DNA of 64,000 nt from positions 18,792 to 82,791 of the forward strand of contig CBFFRP010000655.1 of assembly GCA_965644295.1 (NCBI GenBank), given 5' to 3'. The stretch comes from Paraphysomonas bandaiensis (Eukaryota; Chrysophyceae). Positions 46,801 through 58,300 of this stretch are shown piece after piece (the stretch's first letter is position 1; each line of letters begins with the position of its first letter). Below the pieces are notes generated by a model that was given only the letters and a program-made list of their open reading frames with translations, did no database searches and was not told the DNA's origin. Both the position numbers and the translations under genes were made by a program.

Positions 46801-48740
46801 CTACTGTTGGACTCACTGTGGGTGCGGATGTTGGAGATACAGTAGGAGCATCCGTGGGAACTACTGTTGGACTCACTGTGGGTGCGGATGTTGGAGATAC
46901 AGTAGGAGCATCCGTGGGAACCACTGTTGGACTCACTGTGGGCAATGATGTTGGAGATACAGTAGGAGCATTAGTGGGAACTACTGTTGGACTCACTGTG
47001 GGCAATGATGTTGGAGATACAGTAGGAGCATCCGTGGGAACTACTGTTGGACTCACTGTGGGAAATGATGTTGGAGATACAGTAGGAGCATCCGTGGGAA
47101 CCACTGTTGGACTCACTGTGGGCAATGATGTTGGAGATACAGTAGGAGCATCCGTGGGAACTACTGTTGGACTCACTGTGGGAAATGATGTTGGAGATAC
47201 AGTAGGAGCATCCGTGGGAACCACTGTTGGACTCACTGTGGGTGCGGATGTTGGAGATACAGTAGGAGCATCCGTGGGAACCACTGTTGGACTCACTGTG
47301 GGTGCGAATGTTGGAGATACAGTAGGAGCATCCGTGGGAACTACTGTTGGACTCACTGTGGGCAATGATGTTGGAGATACAGTAGGAGCATCCGTGGGAA
47401 CTACTGTTGGACTCACTGTGGGTGCGGATGTTGGAGATACAGTAGGAGCATCCGTGGGAACCACTGTTGGACTCACTGTGGGCAATGCTGTTGGAGATAC
47501 AGTAGGAGCATTAGTGGGAACCACTGTTGGACTCACTGTGGGCAATGATGTTGGAGATACAGTAGGAGCATCCGTGGGAACTACTGTTGGACTCACTGTG
47601 GGCAATGATGTTGGAGATACAGTAGGAGCATCCGTGGGAACTACTGTTGGACTCACTGTGGGCAATGATGTTGGAGATACAGTAGGAGCATCCGTGGGAA
47701 CTACTGTTGGACTCACTGTGGGTGCGGATGTTGGAGATACAGTAGGAGCATCCGCGGGAACTACTGTTGGACTCACTGTGGGCAATGATGTTGGAGATAC
47801 AGTAGGAGCATTAGTGGGAACTACTGTTGGACTCACTGTGGGTGCGGATGTTGGAGATACGGTAGGAGTATCCGTGGGAACCACTGTTGGACTCACTGTG
47901 GGTGCGGATGTTGGAGATACAGTAGGAGTTTTAGTGGGAACCACTGTTGGACTCACTGTGGGCAATGATGTTGGAGATACAGTAGGAGCATCCGTGGGAA
48001 CTACTGTTGGACTCACTGTGGGTGCGGATGTTGGAGATACAGTAGGAGCATCCGTGGGAACCACTGTTGGACTCACTGTGGGAAATGATGTTGGAGATAC
48101 AGTAGGAGCATCCGTGGGAACCACTGTTGGACTCACTGTGGGCAATGATGTTGGAGATACAGTAGGAGCATTAGTGGGAACTACTGTTGGACTCACTGTG
48201 GGTGCGAATGTTGGAGTGGTTGCTGGATGTCTCGTTTTGTCCGAGTTTAGTTTTTGACACAAGAAGTTTCCATTCGACTGGCATGGGTATGTTTTCCATG
48301 TTCCATCTGCTCTCATTCGGCCACATTGCATTTGGTTTCCCTTTTTAGGTTCTTGATTTCCCCAATTAGTATAGCTCGTTGAGCTAGTTATATTATTTTC
48401 AACCCATCCCCATTTGTCATCAGTCTTGTGCATACCTATCCAGAATACATGTTGAAAAGCATTGAATATGGCTGAATTCACTTGTTCACTTGGCACTACT
48501 GCTAACCATGCTCCATCTGACTGACACACCATATGTGCACCACTCCATTTTTCTTTCTTGTTTGACGATTCAACGAATTTGTAGCAGTGATTATCACCAG
48601 TGATGGACACGTAGCCATTACTGCACTCAGCATGTGCCTGTCGCATTATCATTATACTACACATATACATTGCATGGGATAGACATTACCTGTATCCACA
48701 TACACAGAAACAAAAAGATAACACTGCATCTATCAGTCAT
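40871..48740 (-). CDS. Giant secreted protein: C-type lectin-like domain, PT-repeat stalk, LRR domain
   Basis: Two exons (48740-48690, 48637-40871; intron 52 nt) give 2605 residues. The first exon supplies a signal peptide, MTDRCSVIFLFLCMWIQ joined to AHAEC. Residues about 22-147 are a C-type lectin-like domain: CSNGYVSITGDNHCYKF, WSGAHMVCQSDGAWLAVVPS, FWIGMHKTDDKWGWVE and NFLCQKL with the disulfide Cys set. The usual WND calcium motif reads WKTYP and EPN is EPKK, so calcium-dependent sugar binding is doubtful. Residues about 160-2330 are about 109 copies of a 20-residue unit, DAPTVSPTSLPTVSPTVVPT, with small variants, probably heavily O-glycosylated. The C-terminal 270 residues are plant-type LRRs with an N-cap (WSCTFG, CFWTGVNC) and units such as NLTFLDMSNNYLSGPIPEEV. 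There is no transmembrane segment or GPI-type tail, so it looks secreted or wall-bound. Confidence 0.92.
41716..48216. repeat. 60-bp coding minisatellite, about 109 units
   Basis: A tandem 60-bp unit encodes 20 residues on the minus strand. Units differ by a few recurrent variants (Asp/Asn/Lys/His at the first position, Leu/Ala/Phe in the middle, Val/Ile before the last VPT). Five units are shortened to 42 bp (18 bp removed, giving HAPTSAPTVSPTVVPT on the coding strand), near 42325, 42737, 43080, 43852 and 44683. Blocks of several units recur in the same order, showing higher-order duplication. The opposite strand is also open across the array and gives a false VG-repeat frame. Confidence 0.97.
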
Positions 48741-49264
48741 CTTGTCTTTCAGAGATACTTCACCTTGCTTGGATTACTTATCGACTAGAATCCAAGTATG
48801 GATGTATGTATGAAATTGATGTAATGGTCCCTCTAACGGAACTCTGACTAGTCCTTATAATAGACTTCAATCTACTGTATTATACCACCCTTATATGTTC
48901 TGAAGACACTTCATTGCTGCACTTCATCTGGAACGAACTTCTTCAGATCTAAAAGTTGATCTCAACCACTTCATATGAGAGTTCGATAAAGGGAAAAACC
49001 CCAACCAACGGAAAGGACTGTATTCTATATGTATTTAATGTATTCCTAAGCAACAATGTATAGTAAAGTGCTGTACACGTGTCCCGTATACAGTGGACAC
49101 TGTACGGTGTACATGAATTCTGGTATTGGAATTTTGGCACAACTTGTTCTGCTAATATCAGTTGGAAGAAGCCGTTGTGGACACAAGATAGAATTCACAC
49201 TATACAACTATCATATCACTTCGAGAAAGAGTAATAGTATTCCTTCATCCACTGCCAAACCATC
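48741..49264. promoter_or_regulatory. Divergent promoter region of the lectin-LRR and small membrane protein genes
   Basis: 524 bp between two divergent start codons, both for proteins with N-terminal targeting sequences, so both promoters must lie here. No defined element is recognised. Confidence 0.5.
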
Positions 49265-49894
49265 ATGAAGTGTACATTGGAAATGGAGCTTATCATGGGG
49301 TTGTCGACCTTAATTCTAACAACAGGGACGTGTATTCCTGGGGATGAGTCATACTGCTCATTCAAGGGGTACTGTATGAGAGATGGACATACTTGTAAGT
49401 GCTATGATCCTGATCACTACTACCCTGCGGACCTGTGCAAGCACTACATCCCAGAAACTGAATCCCCAAGTGCAGCACCAGGTAGGAACGACGATTCCCA
49501 ACATGTTTATACGTATAATGATCGATGTATTGCAGCATTTGATCCTTCCACTTTAAATCTGGTATCTTCCTCATCTACTCCAATTGACACTACGGTGTAT
49601 ATCAGTATGGGTAGTATTTTGCTTGGGACTGTTTGCTGTATCTGCTGTGCACTGGGAATCAATCGCATTGTCCAGAGTGCCCAAAAGAAGTTGAAGTCTA
49701 GTGTGCGTCTTTCAGCACTACCGACTTTGGGAGAGGTCTATCGACAGCCTTTAACTCTTAAAGAACTGGGTAATCCACAACGAGAGCGCGAAAAGCCTCT
49801 TACACTCAAGCAACTTGGACCTTACGTCCAACCAAAAACACAAGAGAATCACAGGATAACTTGGTATGACATTGGACGAACGTCTATACCATAA
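49265..49894 (+). CDS. Small single-pass membrane protein with Cys-rich ectodomain
   Basis: A single-exon protein of 209 residues, family not recognised. The hydrophobic start (MELIMGLSTLILTTGT) looks like a signal peptide. It is followed by a compact Cys-rich segment with EGF-like spacing: CIPGDESYCSFKGYCMR, DGHTCKCYDPDHYY and a final Cys in DLCKHY. A Ser/Pro linker leads to a transmembrane helix at about residues 112-132 (VYISMGSILLGTVCCICCAL). The basic cytoplasmic tail contains two copies of a short motif, QPLTLKELG and KPLTLKQLG, and ends in WYDIGRTSIP. The duplicated tail motif suggests a docking peptide, and an intermediate tail variant ALPTLGEV may be a third, diverged copy. Its divergent pairing with the lectin-LRR gene makes a shared surface role plausible, but that is inference. 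Confidence 0.75.
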   Translation: MKCTLEMELIMGLSTLILTTGTCIPGDESYCSFKGYCMRDGHTCKCYDPDHYYPADLCKHYIPETESPSAAPGRNDDSQHVYTYNDRCIAAFDPSTLNLVSSSSTPIDTTVYISMGSILLGTVCCICCALGINRIVQSAQKKLKSSVRLSALPTLGEVYRQPLTLKELGNPQREREKPLTLKQLGPYVQPKTQENHRITWYDIGRTSIP

Positions 49895-51155
49895 TGTCAC
49901 AACTGTGTCAAAGTTGTATCCGAAATACCTGCTGCAGGTGTCAATTACGTTTTATTATAGAATATTATTAATTCCTTTTGTACTGTCTGAAACTCATGCC
50001 AGTATTATGATTCGAAATTAATTACATGGCGGGCCGTGAAAAATCGGCACAGATTATCATGTTGCAATACTTATGCACATAGTTTTGAAGCATTTTTAGT
50101 GTATAAACTAGAATTTATCTTACTGAAATAACATTTCTTCTAACACTTCGGTACAATATATACAAAATAAGAATAATATATATATGAATTTTACTATAAT
50201 CTATATTGGACACGAGGCACTTCATACATTCGTACAAATGCTCCAGTAGTGTAGATGAAAAAATATACATATTTGTAAACTACGCTCATCTAACTTCTGC
50301 ATCACAGTCATTCAGAACTAGTATTTGGCAAATTGTATAATCCGTCTCTTAGTTTCAGAATGAACATCTTTGAACACATTAAAGATCCTATAGTAAGTTT
50401 GAACCTCTACTAGCTACATGAAATTTGAACCGCTTTTGATTATATGTAGTAACTACTGCACACACACCAATTATATCCTACTAGCATCTAATTGATATAT
50501 TATGTGAAATATTAATCTATATGTTGTGTTTTGCTGTTTGAGCAATTAAAAGCTGTAATTCTAAGATATTGGAATTATGACGGTTACTGGAGAATACAGT
50601 AGTGGTTAACTGTATTATGAGAAGTGATATCATGACGACGTAAGATCGTACTAGAAATGAGTGGTAGTAGAGATAGCGTGATATATTGCTTATTATTTTT
50701 TTTTAATCTTCTCTCATATTAACTTCATTCATGAGTGAATACTCGTCCAGTTAACTTAGTAAATCATCCAATCGTGTCATAACTTGACACTATATACTCT
50801 TTACTTGTAGGAAAACAGTACGAAACAGAAGAAATGTGGTACATTGCAATTTAACGGATGTTTAATTCGATGGTAACAAATTAGCGACAAGAAGACTTTA
50901 AAAATTTAGCCACTCTGTTTTATTGTAATAATAAAAGTATGTAGCAATGCAGTGTGGGTGTGTTGCCTGAGGCAGTTTTCAGCAATAAAAACTCTTGTAT
51001 TAATACTTTACGATACATATCAAAATCATATGACACTGTAGAAAAGTACGTACGAGATGACTTACCAAATATGAACTACTTTGAGCTTAGTCATCTCGAA
51101 AAAGTTGTTCTATATAAAATATGCTATAATACAATGTCACTGTATATGTCATCTC
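49895..51155. other. Convergent intergenic region
   Basis: AT-rich DNA without recognisable genes. A 77-codon frame at 50954-51187 overlaps the end of the next gene on the other strand and has no distinguishing features. Confidence 0.5.
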
Positions 51156-51608
51156 TCACTCGTGTGCTTTCGGAGGTGAAGATATAGAGGTACTGCCGTC
51201 AAGTATATCTGATGGAGCACTAACGTAAAGTGGGGTAAACGACTTCCTGAGTACATCCTCCGAGCCTGCTCGACTTCTACCACCATCAGAGTCACTGGGC
51301 ATTACGCTATTCGTACTACGGGTAATTTCACGTCGGCTATTGGGTACGGCGAAAAACATATCTCCATTAGCACAACTGTTTTTATCACTCGGAGAAATCG
51401 AGTAATACTCCACCCTGGCGTTAAGATCTGACCCTCCAGGCAATGTATTCGGAAGGTATACAAAAGCAGTGCCAGTGTGAAGCTCATTCTTAGGGCCAGG
51501 ATTGACAACGAACTGTCCTTGGGGTGCTCCAGAAATTACAGAGGGTGAAGTACTTTGAGTTGAATGACATTGGTCAGGATTAGCATGAAGGGATGGAGAA
51601 GAACCCAT
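51156..51608 (-). CDS. Hypothetical protein with possible N-myristoylation site
   Basis: A 150-residue single-exon frame with more even base composition than the flanking AT-rich DNA, which is the main reason for calling it. It starts MGSSPSLHANP, compatible with N-myristoylation (Gly2, Ser6). The sequence is Ser/Pro/Asp/Asn-rich with little predicted structure apart from a short stretch with GTAFVYLPN and ARVEYYSISPS, and it contains SDSDGGRSRAGSEDVLRKSF, a likely phosphorylation-rich tract. No family is recognised. It could also be the 3' exon of a longer gene; no convincing upstream exon was found. Confidence 0.45.
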   Translation of the reverse strand: MGSSPSLHANPDQCHSTQSTSPSVISGAPQGQFVVNPGPKNELHTGTAFVYLPNTLPGGSDLNARVEYYSISPSDKNSCANGDMFFAVPNSRREITRSTNSVMPSDSDGGRSRAGSEDVLRKSFTPLYVSAPSDILDGSTSISSPPKAHE

Positions 51609-52347
51609 ATCTAAACAGAGATCGTACAGTGAAGTTTCGAAGTATCGTATACGTACAGCCGCTCAGAATTTCTACGACATACTACCACGTAAAACTAGGA
51701 ACTTAAAGATGAAAATTAGACAGGCGGCTGTTCGGCGTAGATAGTGAAGTGTATTAACTCTCTGGTATCAACAGAAAAGCTTGACTTGTTTCATAGTGAT
51801 GTTTGTCAACACTATGGGAACTATTGGCGACCTTTTTTCAAGGACCATCTATGGTCGTATTCCAAGGTCGCGTATTGTAGAAGATGTACGGGAATACTGC
51901 TGGTATAGCTAAACGGGCGTCTGCCCATTTCCATTTGACGTCACGTACAGGAGTATACCGCCGTATATCGCGAATGTATGGATGGGGCTGTACTAGAAAG
52001 ATGCAAACTGAAAACTGAAAACTGAAACTGAAACTCTTCCCACAAAAAGATTTATGGGAGGGTTTTATTAACTGACGTACGAACACTTTGTATATGTAAA
52101 AAAGGCCGAGGGATGTGGTGGATGCCTGCAAAAATTTTAGTATTCGACAAAACTAATACGACTCTTCGTGACGTATCAATTTGAGGTTGATGATTCCATA
52201 TGCATCTGGCTAAAAAGTATTAATATATATATGCAACAATTGGTATAGTGAAGTAATGCCGAGAACTTTTGTCAATGCAATGAAACACAACTAGATCCCA
52301 TAATAATTTTGTTTCTTCGTGTTGATTGTGCAATACTCAACACTAGA
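51609..52347. other. Divergent intergenic/promoter region of the giant modular protein
   Basis: Lies between the hypothetical gene (-) and the start of the giant + strand ORF. It contains a short tandem duplication (gaaaactgaaaactgaaact near 52005-52032). The 97-codon minus frame at 51838-52131 is Phe/Ile-rich and not supported. Confidence 0.5.
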
Positions 52348-55300
52348 ATGATAATACATAATTTTATGTTGAGCATATGTATAGTGGTGCTTACATTTAT
52401 TGTTAGCGTTGCTGCCATGGATGTTCCATACTTGAATACGAGCGATGTAACATGTATTTCTCATTCCAGTGACGTATTGCGAGATAGCCGCAACGGCACC
52501 AATTCGACATGTATGTATTTAACACTTGTAGATCAGTTTGGCGACGGCTGGGGTGATAATTCGTCACTTATATACTGGGCAACCGTTAATGGTGAAGACA
52601 GTAATATCGTGTACTTGAATTTATCCTGCAACTGCACTAAGATGATTGGATGTGTACCTGCCTTTGAGGCTAATACGGAGCAAATGTTTCACTTCCACTT
52701 TGACACAGGTGGTCGGACACCGGACTACTTCTGGGAAATTCAGTGGACAGTTCAGCTAATAGAAAATGGTGTATGGGGCAACAAATATTATGGTGGCTAC
52801 AACACAACGATGTCATTCGAATATTCTTATGTGTTTGATACCTTCACTGCGCTTTGGCTTCAAAATACGCTTGTCCACCCCGAAAATTGCGACGCGGGCG
52901 TCAACTCCTATAGTCCTATGGTCCTTACTGAATCATTTTTACAGAACTGGTATGGCAATGATACTGACGTTTACGAGCGGTACAGTACACCCGAAGACAG
53001 TACGGGTTATCTGAGTAGTGCGTGGTACATCACCAGTGCAACCAACAGATCTATTTTGTATGGATTCAGCCAGCCTGCTTGCGAGGAGCTTGGTGCAAAT
53101 TACTCCTACACTAGCTGTTTGGAGGATGGAGAATATATATTCCGCTCTACTGGATACTGTGACCCCTTATCTATGAATTTCACTTGGTGGTTTTGCGGTG
53201 TGACGGCTGAAGGGCTCTTACATATGGAATTCAATGTCGTTGACGGAGAGTGCTACCCCGTAAGTAATGGCACGAATATTGAGGTGTGTGAAGGTGATGG
53301 AAGTGGGGAAGATTCAACCGCTGTTACAACTTCTACTCTTTCGTGTTATTCTGATGACGAACTGCCCACTTTAGCCTCCAACGCTACGTGTTTGTATGTT
53401 ACTCTCCTTGATCAATTCGGAGATGGCTTTTCGGAAGACACCGGCTTTTACCACTGGACCACTGTGAATGGCGAAGAGGGGACGGTTGAATCTTATTCCC
53501 TCTCTTGTGACTGCAATAAACGAGTAGGGTGTGTCGAACCAGTAGCAGGTGATCACATGACCTACTTCACTCTTGAAGCTTTTGATGATAATGGGGCAAG
53601 TATATTACCTACACAATACTGGGAGATGCATTGGTCAGTTCAGATAGTTGAGTCTGGAGTGCTTAAACAGAAATTCTACGGTGGATACAACACAACAATG
53701 GTGTTCGAGTACACTGATGGATCGTATGCACTGGAGTACCACGAAAGGCTTTGGAATTTTCCCGATGGGTGTACTGATTGTCAGAGAACTGCTGGAGATG
53801 GAACTATATCCTATGATAACTTTGTGCAGCACGTGTCTGGGAATGGTGCTTCTAGCAGTTATGGTAATGAATCTACATCTGATTTTTTACAGACAGGATG
53901 GTATATCTCTGACGTATCCAGATCTCACTTATATGCTTTTGGTAAACCATGGTGCGATATGTCCCAAACTAATGAAGCATCCTGTGTGGCCTGTCTGGCC
54001 GACGGAGAGTACATATATCGTTCAACCGGTGCTTACGACCCTGTTGGTCACGAAGCACAGTTTGAATTCTGTGGGATAGTTGGAAATATTACTGATGAAG
54101 TTAGATTCCGCATTGTTGATGGTGTGTGTTATCCAATTGCTAATGGGGATGTGTCAGAAGTATGCGCGGACACGTTGACATCCAAACCTACATCGAGCCC
54201 CACTCCAGCACCTACGGACGCTCCAACAAGCAGCCCGAGTATTGCTCCTACTGCGAATCCAACTCGTATTCCTACTAACAGTCCAACGTGCTCTCCCACC
54301 TCACTTCCTACTTTCAATCCAACGAAAGATCCCACTCAGTCACCCACTTCTGTTCCCACGTTGCACCCAACTCTTTTTCCTACAACTAATCCCACTCCAA
54401 ACCCTACCCTAAATCCGACTGAATCCCCAACAGTGGCGCCCACTTTTGTTCCCACTGCATCTCCATCAGTGAAGCCGTCTGTTAGTCCCACGATGGCGAC
54501 AACTATTAGCATTACTCCAGAACTTGAATGTTATCCCAACCCTGGACCGGAACCTTTAGGAGACAACGAAACTTGTTTATATGTAAGTCTAGTTGACCAA
54601 TTTGGAGATGGATGGCCGGGGAATGTGAGCTACATGTACTGGGTGGAATCCCAAGGAGTTGTATCGAACTTAATATATCACGAACTGCCGAACTGTGACT
54701 GCACAAGAGTTCTGGGATGTATACACCCAACAGATTTGAACAGCGATCTTCGATTTTATATGACTGTAGATGCTGTTGATGAAAACGGTGAGTCATATAT
54801 TCCTGCCAAAGCATGGGAGATCCATTGGACTGTTCAAATTGTCGAACGTTCAGTATTGAAAGAAAAGTATTATGGTGGGTTTAATACAAGTCTAAGTTTT
54901 GGGTATTCTCGTGCAGAGGAGACATTTGAGTTGGTATGGTGGGAGAATCTATGGACTGTTCCTGAAGTGTGCAATCCTTGTGAAGATTCATCATCTGGTG
55001 TGATGTCTTTCGGAGACTTCCTCGAGGATGTTGTTGTAGCTGGGAGTAGTAGTGTTGGAAGTTTCGGTGAGGAGGAGTATTATACCCAGACAGCTTGGTA
55101 CGTTACTGATGATGAGGGTTTAAATTTGTTTGCCTATGGCGAACCCTTTTGTCGGGATGATGATGATATTTATGATTTAGCGGGTTGTCTCTCTGGCTTG
55201 CAAGATGGATCGTACGTTCTTCGTACAACAGGAGCTAGAGATCCTGAGGGGGGAGATTCGATGATTGAATATTGTGGGGTGGTAGCTTTTGCTACAGATG

Positions 55301-58300
55301 AAATTAATTTCGTTATTGAGGATAGTCAGTGTCAAGTTGGTCTTTATGGCGATGTCAGTCAAGTGTGTGATGGTCTCACTGCACGACCATCTGGCAGCCC
55401 AACTACGCGCCCAACTGTACAGCCTACTCTTTCTCCAACGCCAGTACCGACATCTCTTCCCACTATTCCACCAACTGGCTCGCCCACGTTGTCACCAACT
55501 TTTTCGCCCACAAGGAAGCCCACAAGTTCTCCAACCAGTAAACCTACGAGGAAGCCTACATTGGCCCCAACCAGTAAACCTACAGCTTCCCCTACATTTA
55601 TTCCCACGGTGAGACCCTCGAGGGATCCCACCCATGCTCCCACAAGAGCACCAACTGTGCGGCCCACCTTTTCTCCTACGACAGACCCTACCGGGCAACC
55701 AACAGGTGTTCCGACAGAGTTAGGTACGCCGTACGTGGAGAGTGACCTGATGTGCAAAGATAAATGTAATATAGATCTTCTCGAATACGAAGGAGGCAAC
55801 TCAACTTTAAATGGCACATGTCTTTCTGTTACCTTGCTTGACCAGTTCGGTGACGGTTGGTCTGGGGCAGAGTTCTTCTACTGGGTTCAAATAAATGACG
55901 ACTACACTACTCTTTTCAATATAACCGTGGACTGTAATTGTACAATGATAGCGGGTTGTATTTATCCTTCAGATTTGAACATCGATCAGCTATATCATAT
56001 GACAGTGGATGCTGTTGATGATAACGGTGATTCATACGTACCGGCCTATCCATGGGAGATCCATTGGACAGTTCAGATAGTTGAGGACGGTGTGTATATG
56101 GATAAGTATTATGGCGGATTCAACACGAGTATGACTTTTGAGTATTCTCGCGCGGAGGAGACATATGATTTGGTATGGTGGGAGAATCTATGGTCATACC
56201 CTGAGGCATGTGAAGGGTGTAACGATTTGAGTGGTGGGGGTATAACCTTTAACGATTTCCTTGATAGCGTGTTGCATACTGGTTCCGAGAGTGAAGGTAG
56301 CTATGGTAATGTTTCTCTACCTGACTACATTCAATCTGCTTGGTACATCACGGACTCCACGAGGACTACTCTTCACTCATATGCGGAGCCTTTTTGCGGG
56401 GGTGGTAATGGTAGTATTGAAGTATGTGGTTCATGTTTGGAGGATGGTGAATATGTTTTCCGTGCTACAGGTGTATGTGATGATGATAGTGGTGATGTAA
56501 CTTGGGAGTTCTGCGGTGTGTCTGGTGGTGCACAGGACCAGTTGTTGTTTACTATAGTGAATGGTGATTGTCATCCTGGTCCATATGGATCTGTCGATGG
56601 TGTATGTGCCGACGATACGACGTCATTCCCAACTAGTGTACCAAGTTCAGTACCGTCTGTAGTCCCCACTGGATTTCCAACATCAATTCCGACATCAGCA
56701 CCTACAGCGGTCCCAACATTAGTTCCGACATCATCCCCAACTGGTGTACCAACAAGTCTTCCAACAAGTACCCCAACTTCGGTTCCAACTTCATCTCCGA
56801 CATCTATTCCAACATTGATTCCCACATCTACCCCAACAAGTGCACCGACAAGTTATCCAACAGGTGTTCCTACATCACTGCCAACGTCAGTTCCTACTAG
56901 CGCCCCTACCTCGAACCCGACTGCAATTCCTACTTCGTCCCCAACTGGTGTTCCTACACGTGTACCTACGGTATCACCAACGAGTATACCAACATCACTT
57001 CCCAGCAGTATGCCGTCATCAGTCCCTACTGAACTTGGAACGGTGAATCTTGTTCCGGAGCTGGAATGCTATCCTAACCCTGGGCCGGATCTCTTAGGAA
57101 ACAATGATACTTGTTTGTATGTGACTTTAGTTGACCAGTTTGGAGATGGCTGGTCGGAGAATGTGAGCTATATGTACTGGGTTCAGATACGAGATGAATA
57201 TTCGAATGTGGTGATGCACACTCTTCCTGACTGTGGGTGTGCGAAAATGATGGGGTGTATCCATCCATCTGATTTGAACTTGGATCAGCTGTATCACATG
57301 ACTGTGGATGCTGTTGATGAAAATGGTGCGTCGTACATTCCAAGCAATGCTTGGGAGATCCATTGGAGCGTTCAAATTGTCGAGGATGGTGAGTATAAGG
57401 AAAAGTATTATGGTGGTTTCAATACAAGTCTTACTTTTGAGTATTCTCGTGCGGAGGAGACGTATGAGTTGGTATGGTGGGAGAATCTATGGACTGTTCC
57501 TGAAGTGTGCAATCCTTGTGAAGATTCATCATCTGGTGTGATGTCTTTCGGAGACTTCCTCGAGGATGTTGTTGTAGCTGGAAGTAGTAGTGTTGGAAGT
57601 TTCGGTGAGGAGGAGTATTATACCCAGACAACTTGGTACGTAACTGATGTGGATGGTATTGCATTGTACGCCTATGGGGAACCCTATTGTGGTGATGGTG
57701 ACGATGATGATTTGACGGCATGCTTATCTGGCTTAGCGGATGGTGTTTATATCTTGCGTCACACTGGCATCTGTGATTCCAATCGGGATACTGTTACTTG
57801 GTCGTATTGTGGTGTGTCTGGGAATGCACAGGACGAGTTGGAGTTTGTCATTAGCAGTGGGGCATGTCACCCTGGTCCATATGGTGATGTGGTTGCTGTG
57901 TGTAATGATACGACGACATCGAACCCTACCTCTGTACCGACCTCTGTTCCTTCTGCACTTCCAACATCTTCGCCAACTTCAGTACCAACATCGTTTCCTA
58001 CGGCAGCACCCACTGGAGTGCCAACAGCGGTGCCAACTGGCATTCCGACTTCGATTCCTAGCAGTGCTCCGACATCTGTTCCGACTTCTCTTCCAACATC
58101 ATCTCCAACATCCGTTCCAACCGGTGTACCCAGTAGTACACCAACAGGAAGGCCAACATCAATACCAACAGCTGTTCCAACTTCGTCTCCTACAAGTGTT
58201 CCATCAAGTGCACCAACGTCAATGCCATCTGCTGTGCCGACATCGATACCATCTTCCTCCCCAACATCACTACCAACAGCGTTCCCGACCTCTGTTCCGA

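Noticed and set aside
41559-48257. 2232-codon plus-strand ORF of VG repeats
   Set aside because: It is the antisense of the Pro/Thr stalk of the lectin-LRR gene. That gene has a signal peptide and two recognisable end domains in the minus frame; the plus frame has none.
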